64,000 nucleotides of DNA from Chryseobacterium lathyri (GCF_003290185.1 NZ_QNFY01000008.1:186001-250000), one strand, 5' to 3'. Positions 44,308 through 54,147 are shown, counted from the first letter of the stretch. The notes: generated from the sequence alone by a model not told the origin. Translations and numbers: made by a program.

Positions 44308-45732
44308 ATGACCACTCAGAAAATAAAAATAAAGACCGGTTCTAAAAAAACACTGGGAGACCTTTATACTCCAATGAACATCTATCTTCAGATCAGGGAC
44401 AGATTCCGGGATACCATCCTTCTGGAAAGTTCGGATTCTAAGAATATTGATAATAATTTCTCTTTTATCGCAGTGAATGCCGTTGCAGGAATTGAGGTTA
44501 AAAATCTTACTGAATTTGAAATCAAGCTGCCGGGCTCAGATCCCGTAAAGCAATTGATAGCTGAACGAAATATAACGGAGATTTTTGAGGAATTCCAAAG
44601 CGTTTTTGAATGTGAAACCACGCATGATCCTATTGAACAGACTGCTCAGAGTCTTTTTGGGTATACAAGCTTTGAAGCCGTACAGTTTTTTGAAGACATC
44701 AGCTTAAAGCCACAGAGTCCTGAAGTAGAAATTCCTATTCTTCGTTACAGACTGTATCAATACGTTATTGCCATCAATCATTACAATGATGAGATGCACA
44801 TTATCGAAAACCAAATCCCTGGGTTAAAATCTGAACTTTATTTGTTGGAAAACCTGATCAGAAATCAGAATACTCCGGTCTATCCTTTCGAAAAAATTGA
44901 CAGCGAAACTTCTAATCTTACCGATGAAGAATATATCGAACTGGTAAAAACAGCCCAGAAACACTGTATGAGAGGTGATGTCTTCCAACTGGTTTTAAGC
45001 AGGAGGTTTGAGCAGAAATTCAAAGGGGACGAATTCAATGTATACCGTGCCCTTAGGAATATCAACCCTTCCCCCTATCTTTTCTTTTTCGATTACGGAA
45101 ACTATAAATTATTTGGTTCCAGTCCAGAAAGCCAGCTGATCATCAAAGACAACAAAGCTGTCATTCACCCTATTGCAGGGACTTTCAAGAGAACCGGACA
45201 TCTTGAAACTGATCTTCAGTCTATTGAGGCTTTAAAAAATGATCCGAAGGAAAATGCAGAACATACCATGCTGGTAGATTTAGCAAGAAACGACCTTGGC
45301 AAACTAGGTAAAAATGTAACTGTTACCAAACTGAAAGAGATCCAGCTTTTCTCTCATGTCATCCATATGGTAAGCGAAGTTACTGCCGATCTTCCGGAAA
45401 ACATCAATCCTCTTGATATGGTTTCCGCTACGTTTCCACAGGGAACTCTAAGTGGTGCTCCCAAACATAAAGCCCTTCAGCTTATCGATCAGTATGAAAA
45501 AGACTCCCGAGGTTATTACGGAGGATGCATCGGAATGATCGGATTAAACGGAACCTGCAACCAGGCCATTATGATCCGTACTTTTTTAAGCAGGAACAAT
45601 ACCCTTTACTATCAGGCCGGAGCCGGACTGGTGGCAAAATCTGTCCCTGAAAATGAGCTGCAGGAAGTGAATAATAAATTAAATGCGCTGAAAAAAGCAG
45701 TTGACAAAGCAGGTAAAATAGTATTGAGTTAA
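44308..45732 (+). CDS. trpE: Anthranilate synthase component I
   Basis: A 474-residue chorismate-using enzyme, first step of tryptophan synthesis. The ligand-binding N-terminal domain includes L-L-E-S-S-D, the Trp feedback site type, near residue 40. The catalytic part shows F-Q-L-V-L-S-R-R-F, N-P-S-P-Y-L-F-F, G-S-S-P-E, P-I-A-G-T-F-K-R, A-E-H-T-M-L-V-D-L-A-R-N-D and P-Q-G-T-L-S-G-A-P-K, as expected. It opens the trp operon behind the attenuator. Start codon follows the terminator by 28 bases. Confidence 0.96.
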   Translation: MTTQKIKIKTGSKKTLGDLYTPMNIYLQIRDRFRDTILLESSDSKNIDNNFSFIAVNAVAGIEVKNLTEFEIKLPGSDPVKQLIAERNITEIFEEFQSVFECETTHDPIEQTAQSLFGYTSFEAVQFFEDISLKPQSPEVEIPILRYRLYQYVIAINHYNDEMHIIENQIPGLKSELYLLENLIRNQNTPVYPFEKIDSETSNLTDEEYIELVKTAQKHCMRGDVFQLVLSRRFEQKFKGDEFNVYRALRNINPSPYLFFFDYGNYKLFGSSPESQLIIKDNKAVIHPIAGTFKRTGHLETDLQSIEALKNDPKENAEHTMLVDLARNDLGKLGKNVTVTKLKEIQLFSHVIHMVSEVTADLPENINPLDMVSATFPQGTLSGAPKHKALQLIDQYEKDSRGYYGGCIGMIGLNGTCNQAIMIRTFLSRNNTLYYQAGAGLVAKSVPENELQEVNNKLNALKKAVDKAGKIVLS

Positions 45733-45774
45733 CAGCAACTTTCAACTCCTACCCAACAATAAAAAAAACAAAAA

Positions 45775-46383
45775 ATGAGCAACGATATAAACCAACCAGC
45801 AACTCCTAATCAACTTAAAGTTCTGGTTTTTGACAACTATGACAGCTTTACTTACAACCTTGTCCAGATCATTGAACGAATTCTGGATCAGAAAGTAGAT
45901 GTCGTAAGAAATGATCAGATCACTTTGGAAGAGATCGGGAAATATGATAAAATTATCCTTTCGCCAGGTCCCGGAATTCCCGAAGAAGCAGGAATTTTAC
46001 TGGATCTGATCAGGGAATACGCCCCTACCAAAAGTATTTTAGGCGTATGTCTCGGACAACAGGCTATTGCTGAAGCTTTTGGAGGAAGCCTGATCAATCT
46101 TTCTGAAATTTTTCATGGGGTGGCTACTTCTGCCGAACTGGTTAAAGAAAACACTAAAATTTTCAAAAACCTAGCTTCAGGAATGGAAGTGGGAAGATAC
46201 CACAGCTGGGCCGTCAACCCGGAAGGCTTTCCTGAAGAACTGGAAATTACAGCCGTAGACAAAGATGGAATGATCATGGCACTGCAGCATAAAACCTATG
46301 ATGTACATGGGGTACAATTCCACCCTGAAAGCATTTTAACTCCTGACGGGGAAGTGATAATCAAAAACTTTCTTTTACATTGA
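45775..46383 (+). CDS. trpG: Anthranilate synthase component II (glutamine amidotransferase)
   Basis: A 202-residue class I glutaminase giving ammonia to TrpE. V-F-D-N-Y-D-S-F-T-Y-N at the start, oxyanion P-G-P-G-I-P, the nucleophile Cys in G-V-C-L-G-Q-Q-A, and the His-Glu of V-Q-F-H-P-E-S are intact. It lies 42 bases after trpE; its stop overlaps a possible TTG start of trpD. Confidence 0.96.
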   Translation: MSNDINQPATPNQLKVLVFDNYDSFTYNLVQIIERILDQKVDVVRNDQITLEEIGKYDKIILSPGPGIPEEAGILLDLIREYAPTKSILGVCLGQQAIAEAFGGSLINLSEIFHGVATSAELVKENTKIFKNLASGMEVGRYHSWAVNPEGFPEELEITAVDKDGMIMALQHKTYDVHGVQFHPESILTPDGEVIIKNFLLH

Positions 46384-46415
46384 AAACTACAGAAACACCT
46401 ATAAAAGCACCCCAG

Positions 46416-47405
46416 ATGAAAGAAATCCTCCAATACCTGTTCAATCATCAGACTTTGTCCAAATCGGAAGCAAAGGCAACGATGATCGAGATCGCACAGA
46501 ATAAATTCAATTCTGCAGAAGTCACTGCATTTATCAGTGTTTTTCTGATGCGGAATATTACCTTAAAAGAACTGGAAGGTTTCAGAGAAGCACTTCTGCA
46601 AATGGCCGTTCCCGTACATCTTGACCATCACGATACGATGGACATTGTAGGAACCGGAGGCGATGGCAAAAATACGATCAATATATCAACGCTGGCAAGC
46701 TTTGTCGTTGCGGGAACTGGACAGAAAGTTGCCAAACACGGAAATTACGGGGCATCTGCTACCACAGGATCATCCAATGTCATGGAAGAACTTGGTTATC
46801 AGTTCAAAAATACTTCAGACCAGCTGAATAAAGACCTTGAAAAAGCCAATATATGTTTTCTGCACGCTCCGTATTTTCATCCTGCTCTTCAATCTGTAGG
46901 TGCTTTGAGGAAAGCCTTAGGACTTAGAACGTTTTTCAATTTGTTGGGTCCGTTGGTCAATCCTGCGAAACCGAAATATTCCGTAATTGGAGTTTATAAC
47001 CTTGAAATTGCAAGAATTTACCAATACCTCTTGCAGAAAGAAGAGCGCGAGTTTATCCTTGTACATGGCCTGGATGGATATGATGAAATAAGCCTTACCC
47101 AGGACAGCAAGATTATTACGAAACATGGTGAAGAAATTTATTCTGCCCGGGATCTGGGATTTGATTCTGTAAGTCCGGAAAGCATTAAATCGGGAGAAAC
47201 CCCTCAGGAATCAGCTAAGATTTTCAGGAATATCCTGGAAGGAAAAGGTTCGGCACAACAAAACGCTGTGGTTCTTGCCAATGCATCAACTGCTCTTTTC
47301 CACACAAAAAAATTCGGAACCTATGAAGATTGCCTTGCACTGGCAAAGGAAAGTCTGGAAAGTGGAAAGGCACTAAGAAGCCTTGAATTACTGGTAAATG
47401 GCTAA
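46416..47405 (+). CDS. trpD: Anthranilate phosphoribosyltransferase
   Basis: A 329-residue enzyme transferring phosphoribosyl from PRPP to anthranilate. The start M-K-E-I-L-Q-Y-L-F-N-H-Q-T-L fits the family, so I prefer ATG 46416 over the TTG at 46380, which would overlap the trpG stop and add 12 residues. PRPP motifs: G-T-G-G-D-G-K-N-T-I-N-I-S-T, K-H-G-N-Y-G-A-S and the R-T-F-F-N-L-L-G-P-L-V-N-P block are present. Confidence 0.95.
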   Translation: MKEILQYLFNHQTLSKSEAKATMIEIAQNKFNSAEVTAFISVFLMRNITLKELEGFREALLQMAVPVHLDHHDTMDIVGTGGDGKNTINISTLASFVVAGTGQKVAKHGNYGASATTGSSNVMEELGYQFKNTSDQLNKDLEKANICFLHAPYFHPALQSVGALRKALGLRTFFNLLGPLVNPAKPKYSVIGVYNLEIARIYQYLLQKEEREFILVHGLDGYDEISLTQDSKIITKHGEEIYSARDLGFDSVSPESIKSGETPQESAKIFRNILEGKGSAQQNAVVLANASTALFHTKKFGTYEDCLALAKESLESGKALRSLELLVNG

Positions 47406-47518
47406 TATTTGATAATTAATTAGTTGCTAGCTGCTGGTTATTAGTTGATAATAAAAATTTAAACTCTTCTCCGGCATATCTAACCTCTAATTTCTAACCT
47501 CTAACTTCTAGTTAAACA

Positions 47519-48298
47519 ATGACAATACTTGATAAAATTATTGAAAGAAAAAAGGAAGAAATTACCGTTTCAAAAGCAAAAATTTCAATTGATCATCTGA
47601 AGAATTCTGATTTTTTTGGAAGAAAAAGTTTTTCCCTGAAAGAATCTGTCAAAAATAAAAGCGGAATTATTGCTGAATTTAAAAGAAAATCTCCTTCAAA
47701 AGGGATTATCAACGATCAGGTTCAGCCTTTAAAAGTCGTTTCTGCCTATGAAAACTTTGGAGCATCCGGAATTTCTATTCTGACTGACACGGATTTTTTC
47801 GGGGGAAGCTTTGATGATATTTTGAATGTAAGAAATCATATCCATATCCCTATTCTCAGGAAAGATTTTATGGTGGATGAATACCAGTTTTATGAAGCCA
47901 AAAGTATCGGTGCCGATGCCGTTCTACTGATCGCAGCCTGTCTTTCTCCAGATCAGGTTTTGGAATTTACAGAGCTTGCCCATCAGCTGGATATGGAAGT
48001 CCTTCTGGAAATTCATACAGAAGATGAGCTGAATCATTTCAATTCTAAAATTGATCTTGTCGGTATCAACAACAGAAATTTAAAGGATTTTAAGGTTGAT
48101 CTTCAGCATTCCGTACTTTTAAAAGACCAGCTTCCGAAAGATGTCTTATCCATCGCAGAAAGCGGCATTTACAGTACAGAAAATTTCAGGTACTTAAAGG
48201 AAAAAGGATTCGACGGTTTTCTGATGGGAGAATATTTTATGAAAAATGAAGATCCGGCAAATAAATTCGCTGAATTTGTTTCTAATGTAGCCATATAA
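47519..48298 (+). CDS. trpC: Indole-3-glycerol phosphate synthase
   Basis: A 259-residue TIM barrel. I-I-A-E-F-K-R-K-S-P-S-K-G holds the catalytic Lys and substrate-binding Ser-Pro, and L-R-K-D-F-M-V-D-E-Y-Q, L-L-E-I-H-T-E-D-E and G-I-N-N-R-N-L-K are family blocks. The 113-base gap before it contains the pyrimidine-rich repeats TCTAACCTCTAATTTCTAACC. It makes indole-glycerol phosphate from the TrpF product. Confidence 0.95.
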   Translation: MTILDKIIERKKEEITVSKAKISIDHLKNSDFFGRKSFSLKESVKNKSGIIAEFKRKSPSKGIINDQVQPLKVVSAYENFGASGISILTDTDFFGGSFDDILNVRNHIHIPILRKDFMVDEYQFYEAKSIGADAVLLIAACLSPDQVLEFTELAHQLDMEVLLEIHTEDELNHFNSKIDLVGINNRNLKDFKVDLQHSVLLKDQLPKDVLSIAESGIYSTENFRYLKEKGFDGFLMGEYFMKNEDPANKFAEFVSNVAI

Positions 48299-48316
48299 CA
48301 GTTTATCAATCTAGCA

Positions 48317-48976
48317 ATGAATAAAAACCTGCGGCCAAAGCTAAAAGTTTGTGGATTGACCCAATTAAATCAAATTCATGAGCTGATTTCCCTGAAAACA
48401 GATTTTCTCGGTTTTATTTTCTATGAAAAATCACCAAGATATGTTTTGAATCATTTGAGTCTGGAAGATATTTCGCAAATCAATCATTTGGGAAAAACAG
48501 GAGTTTTTGTCAATGAAACCATTGATAAAGTTACCGATATCGTAGAAAAAGCAGGGTTGAATATGATTCAGCTTCATGGCGATGAAAACGAAGATTTTAT
48601 GATCAGCTTAAAACAAAACCTTAAACTTGAGATTAAAATCATAAAGGCTGTCAGGATCGGAAATAATGATCAGGAAACAAAGGAAAAAATAGAAAAAACA
48701 ATTAGCTCTCACGTTTCACTTGTTGATTATTTTCTCTTTGATACGGACAGTAAAGCATTCGGAGGAACGGGAAAGCAGTTCGACTGGACCTTATTGAATG
48801 AGTTTGAGATTCCACTTCCCTATTTTTTGAGTGGTGGTATTTCAGAGGAAAATATTGAAGGCATCAGTCTTTTGAATAAGAAGCCTTTTGTCATAGATAT
48901 CAATTCAAAATTTGAACTGGAATCGGGAATTAAAGACCTGGAAAAAATAAGAAAATTCATTTCTAAACCGTTTTAA
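48317..48976 (+). CDS. trpF: Phosphoribosylanthranilate isomerase
   Basis: A 219-residue TIM-barrel isomerase. K-V-C-G-L-T at the start holds the catalytic Cys, and L-F-D-T-D-S-K-A-F-G-G-T-G-K-Q-F-D-W holds the catalytic Asp and phosphate site; I-Q-L-H-G-D-E-N and L-S-G-G-I-S-E-E-N also fit. It is a separate gene here, not fused to TrpC as in E. coli. Confidence 0.95.
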   Translation: MNKNLRPKLKVCGLTQLNQIHELISLKTDFLGFIFYEKSPRYVLNHLSLEDISQINHLGKTGVFVNETIDKVTDIVEKAGLNMIQLHGDENEDFMISLKQNLKLEIKIIKAVRIGNNDQETKEKIEKTISSHVSLVDYFLFDTDSKAFGGTGKQFDWTLLNEFEIPLPYFLSGGISEENIEGISLLNKKPFVIDINSKFELESGIKDLEKIRKFISKPF

Positions 48977-49002
48977 AAGAACGGCTAAAAAATACACATA
49001 AG

Positions 49003-49527
49003 ATGATGAACATCCATCTGCTAAAAAAAACATTTTATAAAACCTTATTTCCGCCTAAATTCGGGAATGAAAAAATTCAGGCTCTGTACAATTTTGTTTC
49101 ACAGAATGACAGCGATGCAGAGAACTGGACTATGGACAAACAGTTACAGGAGTTTATAGACATTATCAAAATTTTTAACGGTGATGATATCCAGTATTTC
49201 TTTGAAAGAATAGGTCTTTGGAACAGCTATTATCTCGTGATAATTTCTGACAAATTTTTAGATATTCACGTCAAAACAAATGTGAAATATGACCTGGGAA
49301 AGATTTATGCTAAAATTTTTCTGCTTTATGAAGATTCCGATCCTTATTTCTTAATTGACAATCTGGAAATTGCCGTTACCATGTACGACTCAAAAATAGA
49401 TGTTGCCACCTTAATTGACCTGATCAGTAAAATTGAATTACTGCATCATAAAAAACTGATCACCAGGCAGCAACGGAATTATTATATACAATTTATCAAC
49501 AGCTTAACCGATGAATTATCAAATTAA
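49003..49527 (+). CDS. Conserved unknown protein within the trp operon
   Basis: A 174-residue, soluble, mostly helical protein with no motif I can name ([18 protein letters not shown] near the start). It sits between trpF and the GNAT-TrpB frame, overlapping the latter by 17 bases, so it is translated with the trp genes. Its 3' part ([16 protein letters not shown]) is helical. A role in tryptophan synthesis is suggested only by position. Confidence 0.75.
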   Translation: MMNIHLLKKTFYKTLFPPKFGNEKIQALYNFVSQNDSDAENWTMDKQLQEFIDIIKIFNGDDIQYFFERIGLWNSYYLVIISDKFLDIHVKTNVKYDLGKIYAKIFLLYEDSDPYFLIDNLEIAVTMYDSKIDVATLIDLISKIELLHHKKLITRQQRNYYIQFINSLTDELSN

Positions 49528-51244
49528 AAAGTCAAGTGAATTAACGGATCACGAAACACAACATATTTTAAGCCTTTGGGAAGTCCCTGAGTGGAGTGGG
49601 ATGACTCCGTCAGATTTCCGCAGTTTTTTTAAAAATTCAGAATTTCATTTTATATCAGGTTCTGAAGATGAAATACCAGCAATAGTCCGCCTTAACTTTG
49701 ATTTCTTCTTAGAGATTTCAGGAAAGCAGTATTCTTTTGCTGAGGCTGTAGGACTGGTTTCTGCTCAGAAAAAAAGAGGATATGGATCACAGCTGGTTCA
49801 GTCTTTTAAGGAAAATCTGATTCAAAGGAAAATTGAAACCATAGGCTTCTGTTTTGCTGATCTTCGCCCCTTTTATCAACAATGTAATATTGAAATTCTG
49901 GAAAACAAGGCCAAAGCTATTCTTGAAAATAGTGAAAACAGATGGATCAGCTCTGAAGACGATGATATTTTGATTTTTAATGGTTCCGGAGAAACCAGGG
50001 AGCTCCTCAGACAGCTTAACCCGGAAAAAAATGCTTATTTAATAACTAAAAACAATACAATGAATTATAAAAACCCTGATGAACACGGATATTATGGAGA
50101 ATTCGGAGGAGCTTTCATCCCTGAAATGCTTTATCCGAATGTAGAGGAACTGCAGAAAAACTATCTTAAGATCATAGAGTCTGAAGAGTTTCAGGATGAG
50201 TATCAGGACCTGCTTAAAAACTATGTAGGGCGTGCTACCCCCCTTTATTTCGCGAAAAATTTAAGCCGGAAATATAATACTCAGATTTACCTGAAAAGAG
50301 AAGACCTCAACCATACCGGAGCCCATAAGATCAACAATGCCCTGGGACAGGTTTTACTGGCAAAACGTCTTGGTAAAACCAGAATTATTGCTGAAACCGG
50401 AGCCGGGCAGCACGGTGTGGCCACCGCAACAGCCTGTGCCCTGCTTGGCCTGGAATGCATCGTTTATATGGGAGAAATTGACATTCAGAGACAGGCTCCT
50501 AATGTAGCAAGAATGAAAATGCTGGGTGCAGAAGTTATTCCGGCAACATCAGGCTCAAAAACCCTGAAGGATGCAGTGAATGAAGCGCTAAGAGACTGGA
50601 TCAATAATCCGGTGACAACACATTATGTGATTGGAAGTGTGGTGGGACCTCATCCTTTTCCGGATCTGGTCGCCAGATTTCAAAGCATTATCTCAAAGGA
50701 AATCAGGGAGCAGCTTAAAGAGAAAATCGGGAGAGAAAATCCGGATTATGTGATTGCCTGTGTAGGCGGTGGAAGCAATGCAGCAGGAACTTTCTATCAT
50801 TTTGTAGAAGAAAAAGAAGTGAAGATCATTGCTGCGGAAGCCGGCGGACTGGGTATTGATTCCGGGAAATCAGCAGCCACAACTTTTCTGGGAACCTTAG
50901 GTGTTCTTCATGGAAGCAAAAGTCTTGTGATGCAAACTGAAGATGGTCAGGTGATCGAACCCCACTCTATTTCTGCAGGTCTTGATTATCCGGGAATCGG
51001 GCCTTTCCATGCTCATTTGTTTAAGGAAAAACGGGCAGAGTTTTTCAGTATTAATGATGAGGAAGCTTTACAATCTGCTTTTGAGCTTACAAAACTGGAA
51101 GGAATTATTCCTGCACTGGAAAGCTCACATGCGCTGGCCGTTTTAGACAAAAAGAAATTCCGTGAAGAAGACATTGTCGTGATCTGCCTGAGCGGACGTG
51201 GGGATAAGGATATGGAAACGTATTTAAGAGAAATTAGAAGTTAG
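49511..51244 (+). CDS. trpB: GNAT N-acetyltransferase domain fused in frame to tryptophan synthase beta chain
   Basis: One uninterrupted frame of 577 codons. Residues 1-183 form a GNAT-like domain: [18 protein letters not shown] resembles acetyl-CoA motif A. Residues 184-577 are a full TrpB (394 residues) with the PLP lysine in [10 protein letters not shown], the phosphate loop G-G-G-S-N-A-A-G, and C-L-S-G-R-G-D-K-D near the end. An ATG at 50060 (AACAATACAATG) could start TrpB alone. A one-base shift near 50040 would expose TAA, so two genes may have been joined by an indel or by readthrough selection. Whether two products or a fusion are made needs checking. Confidence 0.85.
   Translation: MNYQIKKSSELTDHETQHILSLWEVPEWSGMTPSDFRSFFKNSEFHFISGSEDEIPAIVRLNFDFFLEISGKQYSFAEAVGLVSAQKKRGYGSQLVQSFKENLIQRKIETIGFCFADLRPFYQQCNIEILENKAKAILENSENRWISSEDDDILIFNGSGETRELLRQLNPEKNAYLITKNNTMNYKNPDEHGYYGEFGGAFIPEMLYPNVEELQKNYLKIIESEEFQDEYQDLLKNYVGRATPLYFAKNLSRKYNTQIYLKREDLNHTGAHKINNALGQVLLAKRLGKTRIIAETGAGQHGVATATACALLGLECIVYMGEIDIQRQAPNVARMKMLGAEVIPATSGSKTLKDAVNEALRDWINNPVTTHYVIGSVVGPHPFPDLVARFQSIISKEIREQLKEKIGRENPDYVIACVGGGSNAAGTFYHFVEEKEVKIIAAEAGGLGIDSGKSAATTFLGTLGVLHGSKSLVMQTEDGQVIEPHSISAGLDYPGIGPFHAHLFKEKRAEFFSINDEEALQSAFELTKLEGIIPALESSHALAVLDKKKFREEDIVVICLSGRGDKDMETYLREIRS
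50060..51244 (+). other. Tryptophan synthase beta-chain part, with possible internal start
   Basis: The segment from ATG 50060 encodes [20 protein letters not shown], the normal N-terminus of TrpB, and has the normal TrpB length. The bases before it resemble the weak leaders of other genes in the window. It makes tryptophan from indole and serine with TrpA. Confidence 0.6.
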
Positions 51245-51314
51245 AGATTAGAAATTAGTCTTTTGACAGCTTCAATTTATAATACTTCTCTAACTTCTAA
51301 TCTCTAACTTCTAA
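51234..51314. repeat. 20-bp inverted repeat between trpB and trpA
   Basis: TTAGAAGTTAGAGATTAGAA (51234-51253, overlapping the trpB stop) is the exact reverse complement of 51295-51314, with a 41-base loop. Related TCTAACTTCTAA strings occur between trpD and trpC (47465-47515). It can form a long intraoperonic stem. Confidence 0.8.
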
Positions 51315-51328
51315 CATCTATTATAACA

Positions 51329-52063
51329 ATGAAAAAACTAAATATATACTTCACAGCAGGAATTCCGCAATTGGAAGATACCGCTGATATTATAAAACTC
51401 ATTCAAAATTCTGGTGCTGATATGATGGAAATCGGGATGCCTTATTCAGATCCCGTAGCAGACGGTCCGGTGATCCAACAGGCCCACGAATTGGCACTAA
51501 AAAACGGAATGACCATTGAAAAACTGTTCTCTCAACTGAAAACAGTGAAAAATGATATTCATATTCCGATTATCCTGATGGGATACATCAATCCTGTTTT
51601 GAGTTTTGGATTTGAAGAGTTTTGTCGTGAATGTTCGGAAAGTGGTGTTTCAGGACTGATCATCCCTGACCTGCCTCCTATTGAATTTGAAAATAATTAC
51701 CAGCAGATCTTAAAAAAATACAACCTTAATTTTACGTTTCTGGTCACTCCTGAAACTTCTAATGAAAGGATTCTGTATTTAGATTCTTTAAGCTCCGGAT
51801 TTCTGTATGCGGTAAGTTCCTCATCAACTACAGGAAATGACAATGCTGTTCTTAAAAATGAAAATTATCTTTCACGTCTGACGTCACTACATTTAAAAAA
51901 TCCGGTGATGATAGGATTCGGTATAAAATCCAAGGAGGATTTTGAGAATGTAACAGAAAAAGCATCCGGCGGAATTATAGGAACTGCCTTTGTCAATACC
52001 CTTCTGAACCATAAAGACTGGAAGAATGCTGCCATAGATTTTATCCATGCTGTAAAAGGGTAA
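51329..52063 (+). CDS. trpA: Tryptophan synthase alpha chain
   Basis: A 244-residue TIM barrel, last gene of the trp operon. M-E-I-G-M-P-Y-S-D-P-V-A-D-G-P contains the catalytic Glu and Asp region; L-I-I-P-D-L-P and F-G-I-K-S-K-E-D-F are family blocks. The N-terminus is shorter than in E. coli, beginning directly at the first barrel strand (N-I-Y-F-T-A-G-I-P), which is usual in flavobacteria. Confidence 0.95.
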   Translation: MKKLNIYFTAGIPQLEDTADIIKLIQNSGADMMEIGMPYSDPVADGPVIQQAHELALKNGMTIEKLFSQLKTVKNDIHIPIILMGYINPVLSFGFEEFCRECSESGVSGLIIPDLPPIEFENNYQQILKKYNLNFTFLVTPETSNERILYLDSLSSGFLYAVSSSSTTGNDNAVLKNENYLSRLTSLHLKNPVMIGFGIKSKEDFENVTEKASGGIIGTAFVNTLLNHKDWKNAAIDFIHAVKG

Positions 52064-52070
52064 AATTCAC

Positions 52071-52078
52071 TAAATTTG
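52071..52078 (+). promoter_or_regulatory. -7 element of lipB
   Basis: TAAATTTG, exact TAnnTTTG, 66 bases upstream of the lipB ATG. Confidence 0.55.
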
Positions 52079-52143
52079 TATGTCAAAAAATGGTATGAGA
52101 TTATAATTTCATATAACCATTGCAAGAAAACAGACATCAACGT

Positions 52144-52872
52144 ATGAATACACATCAAAATAAATCGATAGAATTTGAAGATCTTGGTATAAAAGAATAT
52201 CAGCCTGCCTGGGATTATCAGGAAAGCCTGATGAAAAACATCATTGATACCAAGATAAAAAACCGTGATTTGCCTGCAGAACAACACATCACGACTCCAA
52301 ATCACCTGTTATTGGTAGAGCATCCTCATGTTTATACATTAGGAAAAAGCGGTCATGAAGAAAATATGCTTGCGGGTATTGACAAACTGAAGGAAATAGA
52401 TGCTACTTTCGTGAAAGTGAACCGTGGCGGAGATATTACTTATCATGGATACGGACAGATCGTTGGTTACCCGATTTTGGATCTTGAAAACTTTTTTACA
52501 GATATTCATTTGTATATGAGAAATCTCGAAGAGGTGATCATCCGGGCCATTGGTGAATTCGGTATTAAAGGTGAGCGTTCGCCGGGAGAAACCGGTGTAT
52601 GGCTGGATGTGGGAAAACCTTATGCCAGAAAGATCTGCGCGATGGGTGTAAAAGCCTCGCGATGGGTTACCCTTCATGGTTTCGCATTGAATGTGAATAC
52701 GGATATGCGGTATTTTGAATACATTATTCCATGTGGTATTAAAGACAAGCAGGTGACTTCTGTAAAAAGAGAGCTTGAAAGAGAACTTTCACCTGAAGAA
52801 ATGGAAGACCTGAAAGGAAAGATCAGAAAGCACTTTGCAGAAGTTTTCGGAGCTGAACTTGTCCATAAATAA
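52144..52872 (+). CDS. lipB: Octanoyltransferase (lipoate biosynthesis)
   Basis: A 242-residue enzyme moving octanoyl from acyl carrier protein to lipoyl domains. Blocks: L-V-E-H-P-H-V-Y-T-L-G-K, R-G-G-D-I-T-Y-H-G-Y-G-Q, K-I-C-A-M-G-V (catalytic Lys) and I-I-P-C-G-I (acyl-accepting Cys). I chose ATG 52144; the TTG at 52120 would add eight polar residues. Monocistronic with its own terminator. Confidence 0.94.
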   Translation: MNTHQNKSIEFEDLGIKEYQPAWDYQESLMKNIIDTKIKNRDLPAEQHITTPNHLLLVEHPHVYTLGKSGHEENMLAGIDKLKEIDATFVKVNRGGDITYHGYGQIVGYPILDLENFFTDIHLYMRNLEEVIIRAIGEFGIKGERSPGETGVWLDVGKPYARKICAMGVKASRWVTLHGFALNVNTDMRYFEYIIPCGIKDKQVTSVKRELERELSPEEMEDLKGKIRKHFAEVFGAELVHK

Positions 52873-52891
52873 TAAAAATTTTACCAGAAAT

Positions 52892-52926
52892 AAAACCGGC
52901 CGTAATTCTACAGTCGGTTTTTTTAT
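52892..52926 (+). terminator. Terminator of lipB
   Basis: AAAACCG pairs with CGGTTTT, with a partly paired interior (GCCGTA/TACAGT), followed by T7. It lies 20 bases after the lipB stop. Confidence 0.75.
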
Positions 52927-53050
52927 TTACAGATGAATCATTATTCTAAATTCTAACGTTTTTTATTTCAAAGTTTTCTGATCCTGTATTATTTTAAAAC
53001 TTATTTTTGGTTTCTTATAATATCAAACCAAGCCCAAACTTTTAAGTCCA

Positions 53051-54097
53051 ATGAAACCAGTTATCAGAATCTTCTGCGTTACAGCATTTCTTTTTTCTGC
53101 ATCCGTATCGTATGCCCAAAGCAAAGATGACTATGCCAGACGCATTGACAGTTTAATACAATCTCCAACTTCTCCCAGGCCATTTAACGGGGTCGTTCTG
53201 ATCACGCAAAACGGAAAAATAAAATACTCAAAAGCCTATGGTTTCGAGGACAGCCGGACGAAAGTTCCTTTGAAAATAGATGACCAGTTTGAGATCATGT
53301 CCAATACCAAACAGATCACTTCTGTATTAGTATTAAAACAATTTGAAAAAGGAAAAGTAGATCTGCAGGCTCCGATTAAAAAATATCTTCCTTCCCTGAC
53401 ACAGCCATGGGCGGATTCGGTTACTGTTCATCAGCTCTTAAATCACACCCATGGAATTGTTGATTTAGAAAAGCCTTTACTGTTTAAGCCCGGTACAGAA
53501 TTCAAATATGGAAATCTGTCTAATATTCTTTTAGGAAAGATCGTTGAAAAGACTTCTGGTAAATCCTATATCCGGCAGGCTACTGATCTGTTCAAAGAAC
53601 TTCATCTGAAAAACACATTCTGCTATTCTAAAGATAACCGCAGAAATCTTGTTTCGGGACATATGAATAAGGATAATAATTTTACTCCTGTTGAGAATTC
53701 ATTTATTACCAATGAAAATATGCCTGCTGACGGTGTGATTACCACAGCAGAAGATATGGCAGCCTGGAATTCACTTCTTCATAAGGGGAAAATTCTGAGC
53801 TCTAAAAGTTATAAGCTCATGACTACACCTTCCACATTGTCACAACACGATGTGTTTGGAAAAGAAAAATCCGGTTACGGTTATAATATGCGTATTGTGA
53901 AATATAATGGCATTCCTTATTTGGGACATACAGGTCTTGGTGATGGTTTCGCATCTCTGAATGTCTATGTTCCCGGCTCCGATGTAAGCATTATTGTTAT
54001 GGAAAATCAAATGAGTGAAGACAGTAATTTATATTATTATCAGGAAGCACTGATCAGAAATATTGTTCTGGAAAGCAGCCTGATCAAAAAGAAATAA
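53051..54097 (+). CDS. Serine hydrolase, beta-lactamase/class C family
   Basis: A 348-residue exported protein (signal ending S-V-S-Y-A-Q). The penicillin-recognising motifs are S-N-T-K (S-x-x-K) in I-M-S-N-T-K-Q, Y-G-N (Y-x-N) in F-K-Y-G-N-L-S, and H-T-G-L-G near residue 297. It lacks features of true AmpC and is probably a D-aminopeptidase, esterase or peptidoglycan-related enzyme in the periplasm. A terminator hairpin follows. Confidence 0.85.
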   Translation: MKPVIRIFCVTAFLFSASVSYAQSKDDYARRIDSLIQSPTSPRPFNGVVLITQNGKIKYSKAYGFEDSRTKVPLKIDDQFEIMSNTKQITSVLVLKQFEKGKVDLQAPIKKYLPSLTQPWADSVTVHQLLNHTHGIVDLEKPLLFKPGTEFKYGNLSNILLGKIVEKTSGKSYIRQATDLFKELHLKNTFCYSKDNRRNLVSGHMNKDNNFTPVENSFITNENMPADGVITTAEDMAAWNSLLHKGKILSSKSYKLMTTPSTLSQHDVFGKEKSGYGYNMRIVKYNGIPYLGHTGLGDGFASLNVYVPGSDVSIIVMENQMSEDSNLYYYQEALIRNIVLESSLIKKK

Positions 54098-54117
54098 TTA
54101 ATTTTTAAAATAAAATC

Positions 54118-54147
54118 ATCCCGCTCATTCTACTGTGCGGGATTTTC
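54118..54147 (+). terminator. Terminator of the serine hydrolase gene
   Basis: ATCCCGC (54118-54124) pairs with GCGGGAT (54137-54143), followed by TTTTC. The remaining bases to 54390 are AT-rich and include no -7 match that I trust for the protein-glutaminase gene. Confidence 0.7.
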
